Positions 9,780-18,552 of a stretch of DNA of 64,000 nt are shown one piece after another (the stretch's first letter is position 1; every line of letters starts with the position of its first letter). Source of the stretch: Azospirillum brasilense (lineage in GTDB: Bacteria > Pseudomonadota > Alphaproteobacteria > Azospirillales > Azospirillaceae); assembly GCF_003349955.1 (NCBI RefSeq), contig NZ_QLKQ01000024.1:17367-81366 (forward strand), given 5' to 3'. The notes under the pieces are model-generated. The model was not told where the DNA came from, did not search any database, and saw only the letters and a program-made list of their open reading frames with translations. Made by a program: the position numbers and the translations under genes.

Positions 9780-11018
9780 ATGGGACGTTCGGTTCAGGAC
9801 TCCGCACTCTCCGGCGTTTCCCGCCGCACGGTGCTCAAGGCGGGCGCCGCGGCGGCGGCCTTCGCGACGGTGGGCGCCCCGTCGATTCTGCGGGCGCAGA
9901 CCCCGGCCGTGAAGATCGGCATCCTCCAGCCGGTGACCGGCGCGCTCGCCCATGACGGCGACCTCGGCCGGCTCGGCGCCGAGATGGCGATCAACGAGAT
10001 CAACGCCGCGGGCGGCCTCAAGGCGCTGGGCGGCGCCAAGATCGAGATGGTCTTCGGCGACGCCCGCTCCACCCCGGAGGCCGGCACGCAGGAGGTGGAG
10101 CGCATGCAGGCCGAGGGCGTGTGCGCCATCGTCGGCGGCTTCGCCAGCCCGATCTGCCTCGCCGCCTCGCAGGCGGCGGCGCGCTACGATCTGCCCTATC
10201 TGGTCGATGTCGGCGTGTCGGACCAGATCATGGCGCGCGGCCTGACCAACACCTTCCGCTTCAGCCCCGGCTTCGGCAAGGTCACCCAGGTCGCCCTCGA
10301 CAACCTGACCAAGATCAACGAGCTGGCCGGCAAGCCGGCCAAGACCGTCGTGCTGGTCCATGAGGACGGGCTGTTCGGATCGGGCCTCGCCAAGCTGCTG
10401 CAGGCCGAGCTGCCCAAGCGCGGCTTCGAGATCCTGGAGACCATCGCCCACCCGACCCCGGCGCGCGACATGTCCAACGTGGCGCTGCGCATCCGCTCGC
10501 TGAACCCGGACCTCGTCATCCCGTCCAACTACTACGGCGAGTTCGTTCTGCTCGCCCGCACCATGCAGCAGCAGCGCATCAAGCCGAAGGGCGTCTACGC
10601 GGTGCTGGGCGGGGCGGCGTCGAACGGGCGCTTCGTCAAGGAATTCCCGCAGGCGGCCCAGAACGTCATCGACTGCAACCACTGGCACGATCCGAAGAAT
10701 CCACAGGCACAGGCGCTGCGCAAGGCGGTGGAGGCGCAGGGCAAGTCCTTCGCCTACAACGTCCCGCTGAACTATTCGAACGTTCTGCTGCTCGCCGACG
10801 CCATCGAGCGTGCCGGCTCCGCCGACCGCAAGAAGATCATCGAGGCGCTGAACGGCTCCACCTTCGAGGGCCACATCATGCCCTACGGCCCGACGAAGTT
10901 CGTCAACGGCCAGAACGAGGGCGCCACGCCGATCAACACGCAGATCCAGGGCGAGGACATCAAGGTGATCTTCCCCGAGTACTTCGCGGAGGCGAAGGCC
11001 AACTTCCCGGCGACGTAA
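9780..11018 (+). CDS. Branched-chain amino acid-type ABC transporter substrate-binding protein (Tat signal)
   Basis: This 412-residue binding protein of the LivJ/Peripla_BP_6 type carries a twin-arginine signal (SRRTVLKAGAAAAAF, cleavage probably after ILRAQ-A-like residues near 40). The mature part starts with VKIGILQPVTGALA and shows the two-lobed family pattern. Export folded through Tat fits the tatABC genes at 38.3-40.0 kb. The ligand is unknown: LivJ-like proteins of catabolic clusters often bind aromatic acids, amides or other small carboxylates rather than leucine. It starts 5 nt after the GntR stop. Confidence 0.9.
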   Translation: MGRSVQDSALSGVSRRTVLKAGAAAAAFATVGAPSILRAQTPAVKIGILQPVTGALAHDGDLGRLGAEMAINEINAAGGLKALGGAKIEMVFGDARSTPEAGTQEVERMQAEGVCAIVGGFASPICLAASQAAARYDLPYLVDVGVSDQIMARGLTNTFRFSPGFGKVTQVALDNLTKINELAGKPAKTVVLVHEDGLFGSGLAKLLQAELPKRGFEILETIAHPTPARDMSNVALRIRSLNPDLVIPSNYYGEFVLLARTMQQQRIKPKGVYAVLGGAASNGRFVKEFPQAAQNVIDCNHWHDPKNPQAQALRKAVEAQGKSFAYNVPLNYSNVLLLADAIERAGSADRKKIIEALNGSTFEGHIMPYGPTKFVNGQNEGATPINTQIQGEDIKVIFPEYFAEAKANFPAT

Positions 11019-11127
11019 CCCGTCCCGCCGCCTTCGCGCCTCCCGCATTTCCCCCGACCGTCCCGTGGCGCCGCGCAGCGGCCGCGCGGACGGGCGGGGG
11101 AACCGTCTCCCTCATGCGCGGGCTGCC

Positions 11128-12000
11128 ATGTATTCACCTCAGATCATCCTGGAAGCGGCGCTGAACGGGCTGATGACCGGCGCGGTCTACGCGCTGATCG
11201 CCCTCGGCCTGACGCTGATCTACGGCGTGCTCCACATCATCAACTTCGCCCATGGCGCTCTGCTGACCTGCGCGATGTTCGCGGTCTGGGTGGCCTGGGC
11301 CTGGCTCGGCCTCGACCCCTATCTGGTGATCGTGCCGCTGGTGCCGCTGATGTTCGTGCTGGGCTACGGGCTTCAGCGCTTCGTCATCGGGCCGGCCAGC
11401 CACGGCGACGACGGCAACATCCTCCTGGTCACGCTCGGCCTGTCGATCGTGCTGGAGAACGTGCTTCTGGCGGTCTTCCAGTCGGACACCCGCACGCTCG
11501 ACACCGATTACTCGTTCCAGGTGGTCGCGCTGGGGCCGCTGCTGCTGTCCTACCCGCGGGTCATTGGACTGGGGGTCGCGGTGGTGGTGACCGGGCTGCT
11601 CTGGCTGGTGCTGAACCGCACCGACACCGGCAAGGCGATCCGCGCCGTCGCCAAGGAGAAGCTGGGCGCCAATCTGGTCGGCATCGACGTGCCGCACGTC
11701 TACGCCGTGACCTTCGGGCTGGGCTGCGCCTGCCTCGCCGTGGCCGCCGCGCTGCTGATGCCGACCTTCTACGTCAACCCGCGCATCGGCGGCGCCTTCG
11801 TGCTGGTCGCCTTCACGGTGGTGGTGCTGGGCGGCATGGGCTCGCTGCCCGGCGCGCTGCTCGGCGGCCTGTTCATCGGCGTGGTGGAGAGCCTGTGCGG
11901 CCTGCTGCTGGGCGACAGCCTGGGGCAGATCGGCATCTTCCTGATCTTCATCGCCGTGCTGCTGGTGCGGCCGACCGGCCTGTTCGGAGCCAAGGCATGA
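11128..12000 (+). CDS. LivH-type ABC transporter permease
   Basis: This 290-residue inner-membrane permease carries the family block GVLHIINFAHGALL near residue 35 and hydrophobic helices throughout. It is one half of the channel for the compound captured by the preceding binding protein. MYSPQII is chosen as start; the longer frame upstream is Arg/Pro-rich noncoding-type sequence. Its stop overlaps the next start as ATGA. Confidence 0.92.
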   Translation: MYSPQIILEAALNGLMTGAVYALIALGLTLIYGVLHIINFAHGALLTCAMFAVWVAWAWLGLDPYLVIVPLVPLMFVLGYGLQRFVIGPASHGDDGNILLVTLGLSIVLENVLLAVFQSDTRTLDTDYSFQVVALGPLLLSYPRVIGLGVAVVVTGLLWLVLNRTDTGKAIRAVAKEKLGANLVGIDVPHVYAVTFGLGCACLAVAAALLMPTFYVNPRIGGAFVLVAFTVVVLGGMGSLPGALLGGLFIGVVESLCGLLLGDSLGQIGIFLIFIAVLLVRPTGLFGAKA

Positions 12001-12995
12001 CCGCGCGCGACCTGATCCCGATCGCCGTCCTGGCCGTTCTCGCCGCGCTGCTGCCGCTGGTGGTCACGTCGAGCCCGGTGATGAACTTCCTCGTCTTCAC
12101 GCTGATCGTGGCGCTGGGGGCGCAGGGCTGGAACATCCTGGGCGGCTTCGGCGGCCAGTTCAGCTTCGGCCACGCCGCCTTCTTCGGCACCGGCGCCTAT
12201 GTGACGGCGATCCTGCAACTGCGCTACGGCGTCAACGCCTGGGCCGGGCTGCTGCTGGCGATGGCGGCGGGGGCGGCGGTCGCCTGGACCATCGGCTTCC
12301 TCAGCTTCCGCTCCGGCCTGCGCGGCTCCTACTTCGCGCTGGTGACGCTGGCCTTCGCCGAGGTGTTCCGCATCCTCGCCAACGCGACGGCCTTCACCGG
12401 CGGCGCCGCCGGCCTGCTGATCAAGCTGGACGTCCACCCCGCCAACCTGCAATTCGCCGACCGCGCCGTCTTCTACTGGCTGGTCCTGGCCTTCGTCACC
12501 GGAGTGCTGCTGCTGACGCGGTGGATCCAGCGCTCGCGCTTCGGGGCGCAGCTCGTCGCGGTGCGCGAGAACGAGGACGCGGCCAAGGCGCTCGGCGTCG
12601 ACTCCCTGAAGGTGAAGCTGCGCGCCATCGCCCTGTCGGGCGCGGTGACGGCGCTGTCCGGCTGCCTCTACGCCCAGTATTTCCTCTACATCGACGCCCA
12701 CATCGCCTATGGCAGCTGGATTTCGGTGGAGCTTCTGCTCGCCCCGATCATCGGCGGCGTCGGCACCGTTTTCGGGCCGGTGGTGGGGGCGCTGACCCTG
12801 CACGGGCTGGGCGAACTCGCCAAGCAGTTCGCCGGCCGCATCCCCGGCATCGACCTGATCGTCTTCGGCGGCGTGCTGGTGCTGGCCGTCGCCTTCGCCC
12901 GCGGCGGCATCCTGGGCCTGCTGGAGCGGCTGCGCGACCGCGGCCGCGGGATGATGACGCGCGGCGCCAAGGAGGTGTCCCATGCTGGCCGTTGA
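11997..12995 (+). CDS. LivM-type ABC transporter permease
   Basis: This 332-residue permease has the LivM block GGFGGQFSFGHAAFFGTGAY near residues 45-65 and the cytoplasmic loop RSRFGAQLVAVRENEDAAKALG that contacts the ATPases. The ATG overlaps the LivH-type stop (ATGA) and the 3' end overlaps the next gene by 14 nt, so the transporter genes are translationally coupled. Confidence 0.92.
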   Translation: MTARDLIPIAVLAVLAALLPLVVTSSPVMNFLVFTLIVALGAQGWNILGGFGGQFSFGHAAFFGTGAYVTAILQLRYGVNAWAGLLLAMAAGAAVAWTIGFLSFRSGLRGSYFALVTLAFAEVFRILANATAFTGGAAGLLIKLDVHPANLQFADRAVFYWLVLAFVTGVLLLTRWIQRSRFGAQLVAVRENEDAAKALGVDSLKVKLRAIALSGAVTALSGCLYAQYFLYIDAHIAYGSWISVELLLAPIIGGVGTVFGPVVGALTLHGLGELAKQFAGRIPGIDLIVFGGVLVLAVAFARGGILGLLERLRDRGRGMMTRGAKEVSHAGR

Positions 12996-13728
12996 GTCCG
13001 TCTCCAAGCGCTTCGGCGGCCTGATGGCGGTGGACAACGCGTCGCTCGCGCTGGAGCCCGGCGGCATCATCGGCCTGATCGGGCCGAACGGCGCCGGCAA
13101 GACGACGCTGTTCTCGATGATCTCCGGCTTCGTGGCACCGAGTGACGGACGGATCCTGTTCGAGGGCACCGACATCACCGGCGAGGAGCCGCACCGCCGC
13201 GCCGAGCGCGGCATCGGCCGCACCTTCCAGATCGTCCAGCCCTTCGCCGGGCTGACGGTGTGCGAGAACATCGCGGTCGGCGCCTATCTGCGCCATGCCA
13301 GGCGCGCCGACGCCATCGCCCGGGCGCGCGACGTCGCCCGCCGGGTCGGGCTGGCGGCCGAGCTGGACCGGCCGGCCGGCGGGCTGACGGTGGCCGGGCG
13401 CAAGCGGCTGGAGCTGGCCCGCGCGCTGGCCACCGAGCCGAAGCTGCTGCTGCTGGACGAGGTGCTGGCCGGTCTGAACCCGTCGGAGATCCGCGACATC
13501 ATCCCGGTGATCCGGGGCATCCGCGACGAAGGGGTGACGATCCTGATGATCGAACACGTCATGCAGGCGGTGATGAACCTGTGCGAGCGCGTCTATGTGC
13601 TGGCGCAGGGCCGCATGATCGCCGAGGGCAAGCCGGCCGCCGTCTGCGCCGACCCCCGCGTGATCGAGGCCTATCTCGGCCATGGCGCCGCCGCCCGTCT
13701 GGCGGCGGAGGGGGCGGCCCATGGCTGA
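12982..13728 (+). CDS. LivG-type ABC transporter ATP-binding protein
   Basis: This 248-residue ATPase has Walker A GPNGAGKT and Walker B LLLLDEVLAGLNP. The signature segment reads LTVAGRKRLELARAL, the LivG-type variant without a strict LSGGQ. GGAGGTGT lies just before the ATG inside the end of the LivM-type gene. It powers import together with the next gene product. Confidence 0.92.
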   Translation: MLAVESVSKRFGGLMAVDNASLALEPGGIIGLIGPNGAGKTTLFSMISGFVAPSDGRILFEGTDITGEEPHRRAERGIGRTFQIVQPFAGLTVCENIAVGAYLRHARRADAIARARDVARRVGLAAELDRPAGGLTVAGRKRLELARALATEPKLLLLDEVLAGLNPSEIRDIIPVIRGIRDEGVTILMIEHVMQAVMNLCERVYVLAQGRMIAEGKPAAVCADPRVIEAYLGHGAAARLAAEGAAHG

Positions 13729-14434
13729 GGCGCTTCTGAGCATCCAGGGGCTGAAGACCGGCTACGGCGCCACCGAGGTTCTGCGCGGCATCGACATGGC
13801 CGTGCTGGATCGCGAGATCGTCACGGTCCTCGGCTCCAACGGCGTCGGCAAGACGACGCTGAACAAGGTGCTGTCGGGCGTGCTGCCGCCCTGGGCCGGG
13901 GAGGTCCGCTTCGCCGGCAACCGCATCGACGGCCGCTCCGCCGCGCGCATCGTCGAGGAGGGGCTGATCCAGGTGCCGGAAGGACGCAAGATCTTCCCCA
14001 ACCTGTCGATCCGCGAAAATCTGGAGCTGGGCAGCTACCGGCGCGGCAAGCCGAACCGGGCGCGGAACCTGGAGCGCATCTTCACGACCTTCCCCCGCCT
14101 GAAGGAGCGCGAGGGCCAGCTCGCCGGCACGCTGTCGGGCGGCGAGCAGCAGATGCTCGCCATCGGGCGCGGCCTGATGGCCGAACCGCTGCTGCTGATC
14201 CTCGACGAACCGTCGCTCGGCCTGTCGCCGCTGGTGGTCGAGGAGATGTTCGGGCTGATCCGCCAGCTGAACGCGGGCGGGCTGGCGATCCTGCTGGTCG
14301 AGCAGAACGTCGTCCAGTCGCTGGAGGTCGCCCGCCGGGCCTACATCCTCGAAAACGGCGTCTTCGCGCTGTCGGGACCGTCCGACGAGATCGCGCGCGA
14401 CCCCGAATTGAAACGCACCTATCTCGGCCTCTAG
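13721..14434 (+). CDS. LivF-type ABC transporter ATP-binding protein
   Basis: This 237-residue ATPase has Walker A GSNGVGKT, signature LSGGEQQMLAIGRGL and Walker B LLILDEPSLGL. Its ATG overlaps the LivG-type stop by 8 nt, with GGAGGGGG just upstream. It completes the importer of the GntR cluster; enzymes follow on the same strand after 25 nt. Confidence 0.92.
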   Translation: MAEALLSIQGLKTGYGATEVLRGIDMAVLDREIVTVLGSNGVGKTTLNKVLSGVLPPWAGEVRFAGNRIDGRSAARIVEEGLIQVPEGRKIFPNLSIRENLELGSYRRGKPNRARNLERIFTTFPRLKEREGQLAGTLSGGEQQMLAIGRGLMAEPLLLILDEPSLGLSPLVVEEMFGLIRQLNAGGLAILLVEQNVVQSLEVARRAYILENGVFALSGPSDEIARDPELKRTYLGL

Positions 14435-14459
14435 GGGCCGTCCGCTCGGGAGCGGTGAC

Positions 14460-15887
14460 ATGACAAGCCTGTCCTTTGACGTGAAGCCGGCGAGCCAGCT
14501 GCTCGCCGCCGCCCGCCCGTCCTGGCTCGACCGTTGGGGCACCTTCGCCGCCGGCCTGACGTTTGCCGACCTGCCGGCGCCGGTGGTGGAGCGGGCGAAG
14601 CTGGTGCTGCTCGACTGCGTCGGCGTGATCGCCGCCGGCATGCAGGAGCCGGAATGCCAGGCGCTGGCGGGCCGCATGGCCGAGACCGGCGGTTCCGGTG
14701 ACGCTCCGGCCATCGGTGCGGGGCGCGGTTTCGCCGCCGGGTCCGCCGCCTTCCTCAACGGGCTGGCCGGAACCATGCTGGAGCTGGACGAGGGCAACCA
14801 GTACGCCCGCGGCCATCCGGCGATCCACGTCGTGCCGGCCCTCCTCGCCGCCGGGCCGCGCCTGAAGGCGTCCGGCGCCGACCTGCTGACCGCGCTGGCG
14901 CTCGGCTACGAGATCGGGTCGCGCATCGGCATCGCCGCCAAGCTGCTGGTCACCACCCACCCGCACGGCACCTGGGGCACCGCCGGGGCGGCGCTGGGCG
15001 TGGCCCACCTGAACCGCGCCGACGCGGCGTTGATGATCGAAACGCTGAACATCGCCTCGACCCTCGGCCTCGCCACCAGCCGGCGGACGATGCTGGAGGG
15101 CGGCACGGTGCGCAACGCCTACGCCGGGGTGTCGAACCAGCTCGGCCTGACCGCCTGGGATCTGGCGGCGAGCGGCATCATCGGCGAGACCGACGGGATC
15201 GGCAGCGTGTTCGGCGGCGTCATCGCCGGCGACTTCCGGCCGGAGCTGATGGTCGAGGCGCTGGGCGAGCGTTGGGAGATCGCCCGCAACTACTTCAAGC
15301 GCCATGCCGCCTGCCGCTACACCCACGGCGCGCTCGACGCGCTGGGCGACATCGTGGCGAAGGCCGGCGGGCGGATCGCCCCGGCGGAGGTCGCGGCCAT
15401 CGAGGTCGACACCTACGTCTGGGCCGCCCAGCTCGACGGGCCTGAGCCTAAGAACATGCTGGCGGCGAAATTCTCGCTGCCCTTCGCGCTGGCGACCTTC
15501 CTCGCCAACGGCGCCGCCACGCCGGAGGCCTTCCGCGACGGCGCCCGCCAGGACGCGGCGACCCGCGCGCTTGCCCGCCGGGTGACCGTGCGCGAGGACC
15601 GCGGCCTGACCGCCCGCCTTCCCGGCCTGCGCCCGGCCCGCGTCCGCCTGACCCTGGCCGACGGCCGGCGCTTCGAGGCCGAGGCGCTGACCAACAAGGG
15701 CGACACCGAGGACCCCTACAGCCCGGAGGAGGTGCGCGCGAAGTTCGCCGATCTCGCCGGTCCGGTCTGGGGCGCCGCCCACGCCGCCGCCATTGCCGAC
15801 TGCGTCGCGTCGATCGACCGCGCGGCCGACCTTTCAACCCTGACCCGGCTTCTGTCGGCGCCCGCCGCCGCCGGGGGGAGCGTCTGA
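14460..15887 (+). CDS. MmgE/PrpD family protein
   Basis: This 475-residue protein belongs to the family of 2-methylcitrate dehydratase, aconitate decarboxylase and iminodisuccinate epimerase. Family blocks visible are the opening LVLLDCVGVIAAG near residue 60, GTMLELDEGN, and HPHGTWGTAGAALGVAHLN near residue 170. The exact reaction cannot be read from sequence. It lies 25 nt after the transporter and 1 nt before the ICL/PEPM-type lyase gene, suggesting the two act on related hydroxy- or unsaturated di/tricarboxylates. Confidence 0.85.
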   Translation: MTSLSFDVKPASQLLAAARPSWLDRWGTFAAGLTFADLPAPVVERAKLVLLDCVGVIAAGMQEPECQALAGRMAETGGSGDAPAIGAGRGFAAGSAAFLNGLAGTMLELDEGNQYARGHPAIHVVPALLAAGPRLKASGADLLTALALGYEIGSRIGIAAKLLVTTHPHGTWGTAGAALGVAHLNRADAALMIETLNIASTLGLATSRRTMLEGGTVRNAYAGVSNQLGLTAWDLAASGIIGETDGIGSVFGGVIAGDFRPELMVEALGERWEIARNYFKRHAACRYTHGALDALGDIVAKAGGRIAPAEVAAIEVDTYVWAAQLDGPEPKNMLAAKFSLPFALATFLANGAATPEAFRDGARQDAATRALARRVTVREDRGLTARLPGLRPARVRLTLADGRRFEAEALTNKGDTEDPYSPEEVRAKFADLAGPVWGAAHAAAIADCVASIDRAADLSTLTRLLSAPAAAGGSV

Positions 15888-15888
15888 G

Positions 15889-16791
15889 ATGACCCGACCC
15901 GACCTCACCTTCAAACAGCGGCTTTCCGAGGACCGCGTCGTCCTGGCTCCCGGCGTCTACGACGCCTTCACCGCCTCGCTGGCGGCGGGGGCGGGGTTCG
16001 AGGCGCTGTACCTGTCGGGGGCGGCCATCGCCTACACCCGGCTCGGCCGGCCCGACATCGGGTTGGTCTCGGTCAGCGAGGTGGCGGACACCATCGCGCT
16101 GGTGCGCGACCGCGTGCCGACGCCGCTGGTGGTGGACGCCGACACCGGCTATGGCAACGCGCTCAACGTACAGCGCACCGTGCGCATGTTCGAACGGGCC
16201 GGGGCCACCGCGCTCCAGCTTGAGGACCAGAGCTTTCCCAAGCGCTGCGGCCACCTGACCGACAAGGCGGTGATTCCAGCCGGCGAGATGGCCGGCAAGA
16301 TCAAGGCGGCGGTCGATGCCCGGACCAGCGAGGGCACGCTGATCATCGCGCGCACCGACGCGGTGGCGGTTGAGGGCGTCCCGGCGGCGCTCGACCGCGC
16401 CCGGCTCTACGTCGAGGCCGGCGCCGACGTGCTGTTCGTCGAGGCGCCGAAGAGCCGGGAGCAGCTTTCCGCCATCGCCACCGACCTGGGCGGCATCCGC
16501 CCGCTGCTGGCCAACATGGTGGAGGGCGGCCAGACGCCGATCAGCTCCGCCGCCGACCTGGGCGATCTCGGCTACCGGCTGGTGATCTTCCCCGGCGGCA
16601 TCGTGCGGGCGCTGGCCCGGCAGGCGCAGGACTATTACGCCTCGCTGGCCCAGCACGGCACCACCCAGCCCTTCCGCGACCGCATGTTCGACTTCAACGC
16701 GCTGAACGATCTCATCGGCACGCCGGAGATGCTGGCGCTCGGCGAAACCTACAAGGACTTCACCTCCGCCAAGCGGGAGGACGCGGCATGA
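15889..16791 (+). CDS. Isocitrate lyase/PEP-mutase superfamily lyase
   Basis: This 300-residue TIM-barrel protein has the metal-binding DADTGYGN (residues about 85-92) and the lyase loop KRCGH at residues 118-122, which holds the catalytic cysteine of methylisocitrate and dimethylmalate lyases. It would cleave a 2-hydroxy (methyl-substituted) acid to pyruvate or glyoxylate plus a second acid. It is much shorter than true isocitrate lyase. Candidates are methylisocitrate lyase, 2,3-dimethylmalate lyase or an oxaloacetate decarboxylase-like enzyme. It overlaps the next gene by ATGA. Confidence 0.85.
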   Translation: MTRPDLTFKQRLSEDRVVLAPGVYDAFTASLAAGAGFEALYLSGAAIAYTRLGRPDIGLVSVSEVADTIALVRDRVPTPLVVDADTGYGNALNVQRTVRMFERAGATALQLEDQSFPKRCGHLTDKAVIPAGEMAGKIKAAVDARTSEGTLIIARTDAVAVEGVPAALDRARLYVEAGADVLFVEAPKSREQLSAIATDLGGIRPLLANMVEGGQTPISSAADLGDLGYRLVIFPGGIVRALARQAQDYYASLAQHGTTQPFRDRMFDFNALNDLIGTPEMLALGETYKDFTSAKREDAA

Positions 16792-18533
16792 CCATTCAGA
16801 AAACGACAATCGACCCCGTCACGCTGGCCGTCCTCAAGGGCCGGCTGGAGCAGATCGCCGACGAGATGGACGCGACGCTCTACCGCTCGGCCTTCAACCC
16901 GATCATCGCCGAGGCGCGCGACGCCTGCCACGGCCTCTACCACGCCGAGACCGGCGCCACGCTGGTGCAGGGCACTAACGGCCTGCCGATCTTCGTCGGC
17001 GCCATGGCCTTCGCGGTCAAGGCGGTGATCGACAAGGTGGCGCGGGAGGGCGACCTGCACCCCGACGACATCTTCCTGTTCAACGACCCCTACGACGGCG
17101 GCACCCACCTGAACGACTTCCGGCTGGTGCGGCCGATCTTCCGTCAGGGCCGGCTGTTCTGCTGGATGGCGTCGGTCGGCCACTGGCTCGACATCGGCGG
17201 CAACGTGCCGGGCAATTTCAACGCGCGGGCCACCGACAGCTTCCAGGAGGGCGTGCGTTTCCCGCCGGTGAAGCTGGTCAAGGCCGGGGCGATGAACCAT
17301 GACCTGCTGGCGATCCTCGCCGCCAACTCCCGCGTGCCGGTGTCCAACTACGGCGACCTGAATGGGCAGCTCAACGCGCTCGACCTCGGCGTGCGCCGCC
17401 TGACCGAGCTGCTGGACGAGCATGGCGAGGAGACGGTATCCGCCGCCTTCGACGCCTTCACCGCGCGGGCCGAAGCGCTGATGCGCAGCGCGCTGTCCAA
17501 GCTGCCCGACGGCACCTACAGCTTCGAGGATTATCTCGACAACGACGGCATCACCGCCGACCGCCTGCGCATCGCGCTGGACCTGACCATCGCGGGCGAC
17601 CGCATGGTGCTGGATTTCTCCCGCTCATCCGCACCCTGCGCCGGGCCGCTCAACATCGCCTATTCCACGGCGGTCGCCTGCTGTTACGTCGCGCTGAAGC
17701 ACGTCTTCACCGACGTGCCGGCCAACGCCGGCTGTCTCAACCCGATCACCTTCGTCATTCCCGAGACGACGCTGCTGGCGGTCAAGCCGCCCAAGCCGGT
17801 CGGCGGCTACACCGAGACCATCCTGCGCGTCATCGGCGTGGTGTTCGGCGCGCTGGCCCTGGCCGACCCGTCCCGCGCCACCGCCGCCCCCTTCGGCACC
17901 ATCAACGCGCTGTCGCTGGCCGGCCACCGTCCGGACGGCTCGCGCTGGGTGATGTTCTCCTTCTTCGGCGGCGGCCTGGGCGGCAACCCGGAGAGCGACG
18001 GGCTGAACCACGCCAACAACCCGATCTCCACCGCCACCATCCCGCCGGTGGAAATCCTCGAAGCCGCCTATCCGGTGATGTTCACCCAATGGGCGCTGCG
18101 CCCGGATTCCGCCGGGGCCGGCCTGCACCGCGGCGGGCTGGGCGCCGTCTACGAGATCGAGGCGCTGACCGCCGCCGACGTCTTCCTGCTCGGCGAGCGC
18201 GGCGTTTTCGCGCCCTTCGGGGTGGCCGGCGGCACGCCCGCCGCGCTGAACCGCTTCGTCTGGCAGAGCGACGAGGGCGAGACATCGCCGCCGCTCGCCT
18301 CCAAGGTCACCGACGTGAAGATCCGCGACGGCCAGCGCGTGCGGCTGGAGACTCCCGGTGGCGGCGGCTGGGGCGATCCGCGCCGCCGCGACGCCGAGGC
18401 CGTGGCCCGCGACGTGCGGCTCGGCTATCTCGGCGCCGAGGCCGCGCGCGGCGCCTACGGCGTGGCGCTGACCGACGACGGCGCGCTCGACGTCGCCGCC
18501 ACCGCGGCGCTCCGCGAATCCCCCGCCGCCTGA
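16788..18533 (+). CDS. Hydantoinase B/oxoprolinase family subunit
   Basis: This 581-residue protein is the HyuB-type partner of an ATP-dependent ring-opening amidohydrolase or carboxylase. The N terminus (ITLAVLKGRLEQIADEMD-like, residues 6-25) and the block FLFNDPYDGGTHLNDF near residues 95-110 are typical; the C terminus contains LETPGGGGWGDP. With HyuA it would open a cyclic amide (hydantoin, N-methylhydantoin, 5-oxoproline or a relative) using ATP. It starts as ATGA on the previous stop, and hyuA follows 19 nt later; the B-before-A order is common in these clusters. Confidence 0.9.
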   Translation: MTIQKTTIDPVTLAVLKGRLEQIADEMDATLYRSAFNPIIAEARDACHGLYHAETGATLVQGTNGLPIFVGAMAFAVKAVIDKVAREGDLHPDDIFLFNDPYDGGTHLNDFRLVRPIFRQGRLFCWMASVGHWLDIGGNVPGNFNARATDSFQEGVRFPPVKLVKAGAMNHDLLAILAANSRVPVSNYGDLNGQLNALDLGVRRLTELLDEHGEETVSAAFDAFTARAEALMRSALSKLPDGTYSFEDYLDNDGITADRLRIALDLTIAGDRMVLDFSRSSAPCAGPLNIAYSTAVACCYVALKHVFTDVPANAGCLNPITFVIPETTLLAVKPPKPVGGYTETILRVIGVVFGALALADPSRATAAPFGTINALSLAGHRPDGSRWVMFSFFGGGLGGNPESDGLNHANNPISTATIPPVEILEAAYPVMFTQWALRPDSAGAGLHRGGLGAVYEIEALTAADVFLLGERGVFAPFGVAGGTPAALNRFVWQSDEGETSPPLASKVTDVKIRDGQRVRLETPGGGGWGDPRRRDAEAVARDVRLGYLGAEAARGAYGVALTDDGALDVAATAALRESPAA

Positions 18534-18552
18534 CGAATCCGGAAGCAAGACC

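Noticed and set aside
15889..16791. Glyoxylate-cycle isocitrate lyase
   Set aside because: Far too short for AceA and located in a catabolic cluster; only superfamily membership is supported.
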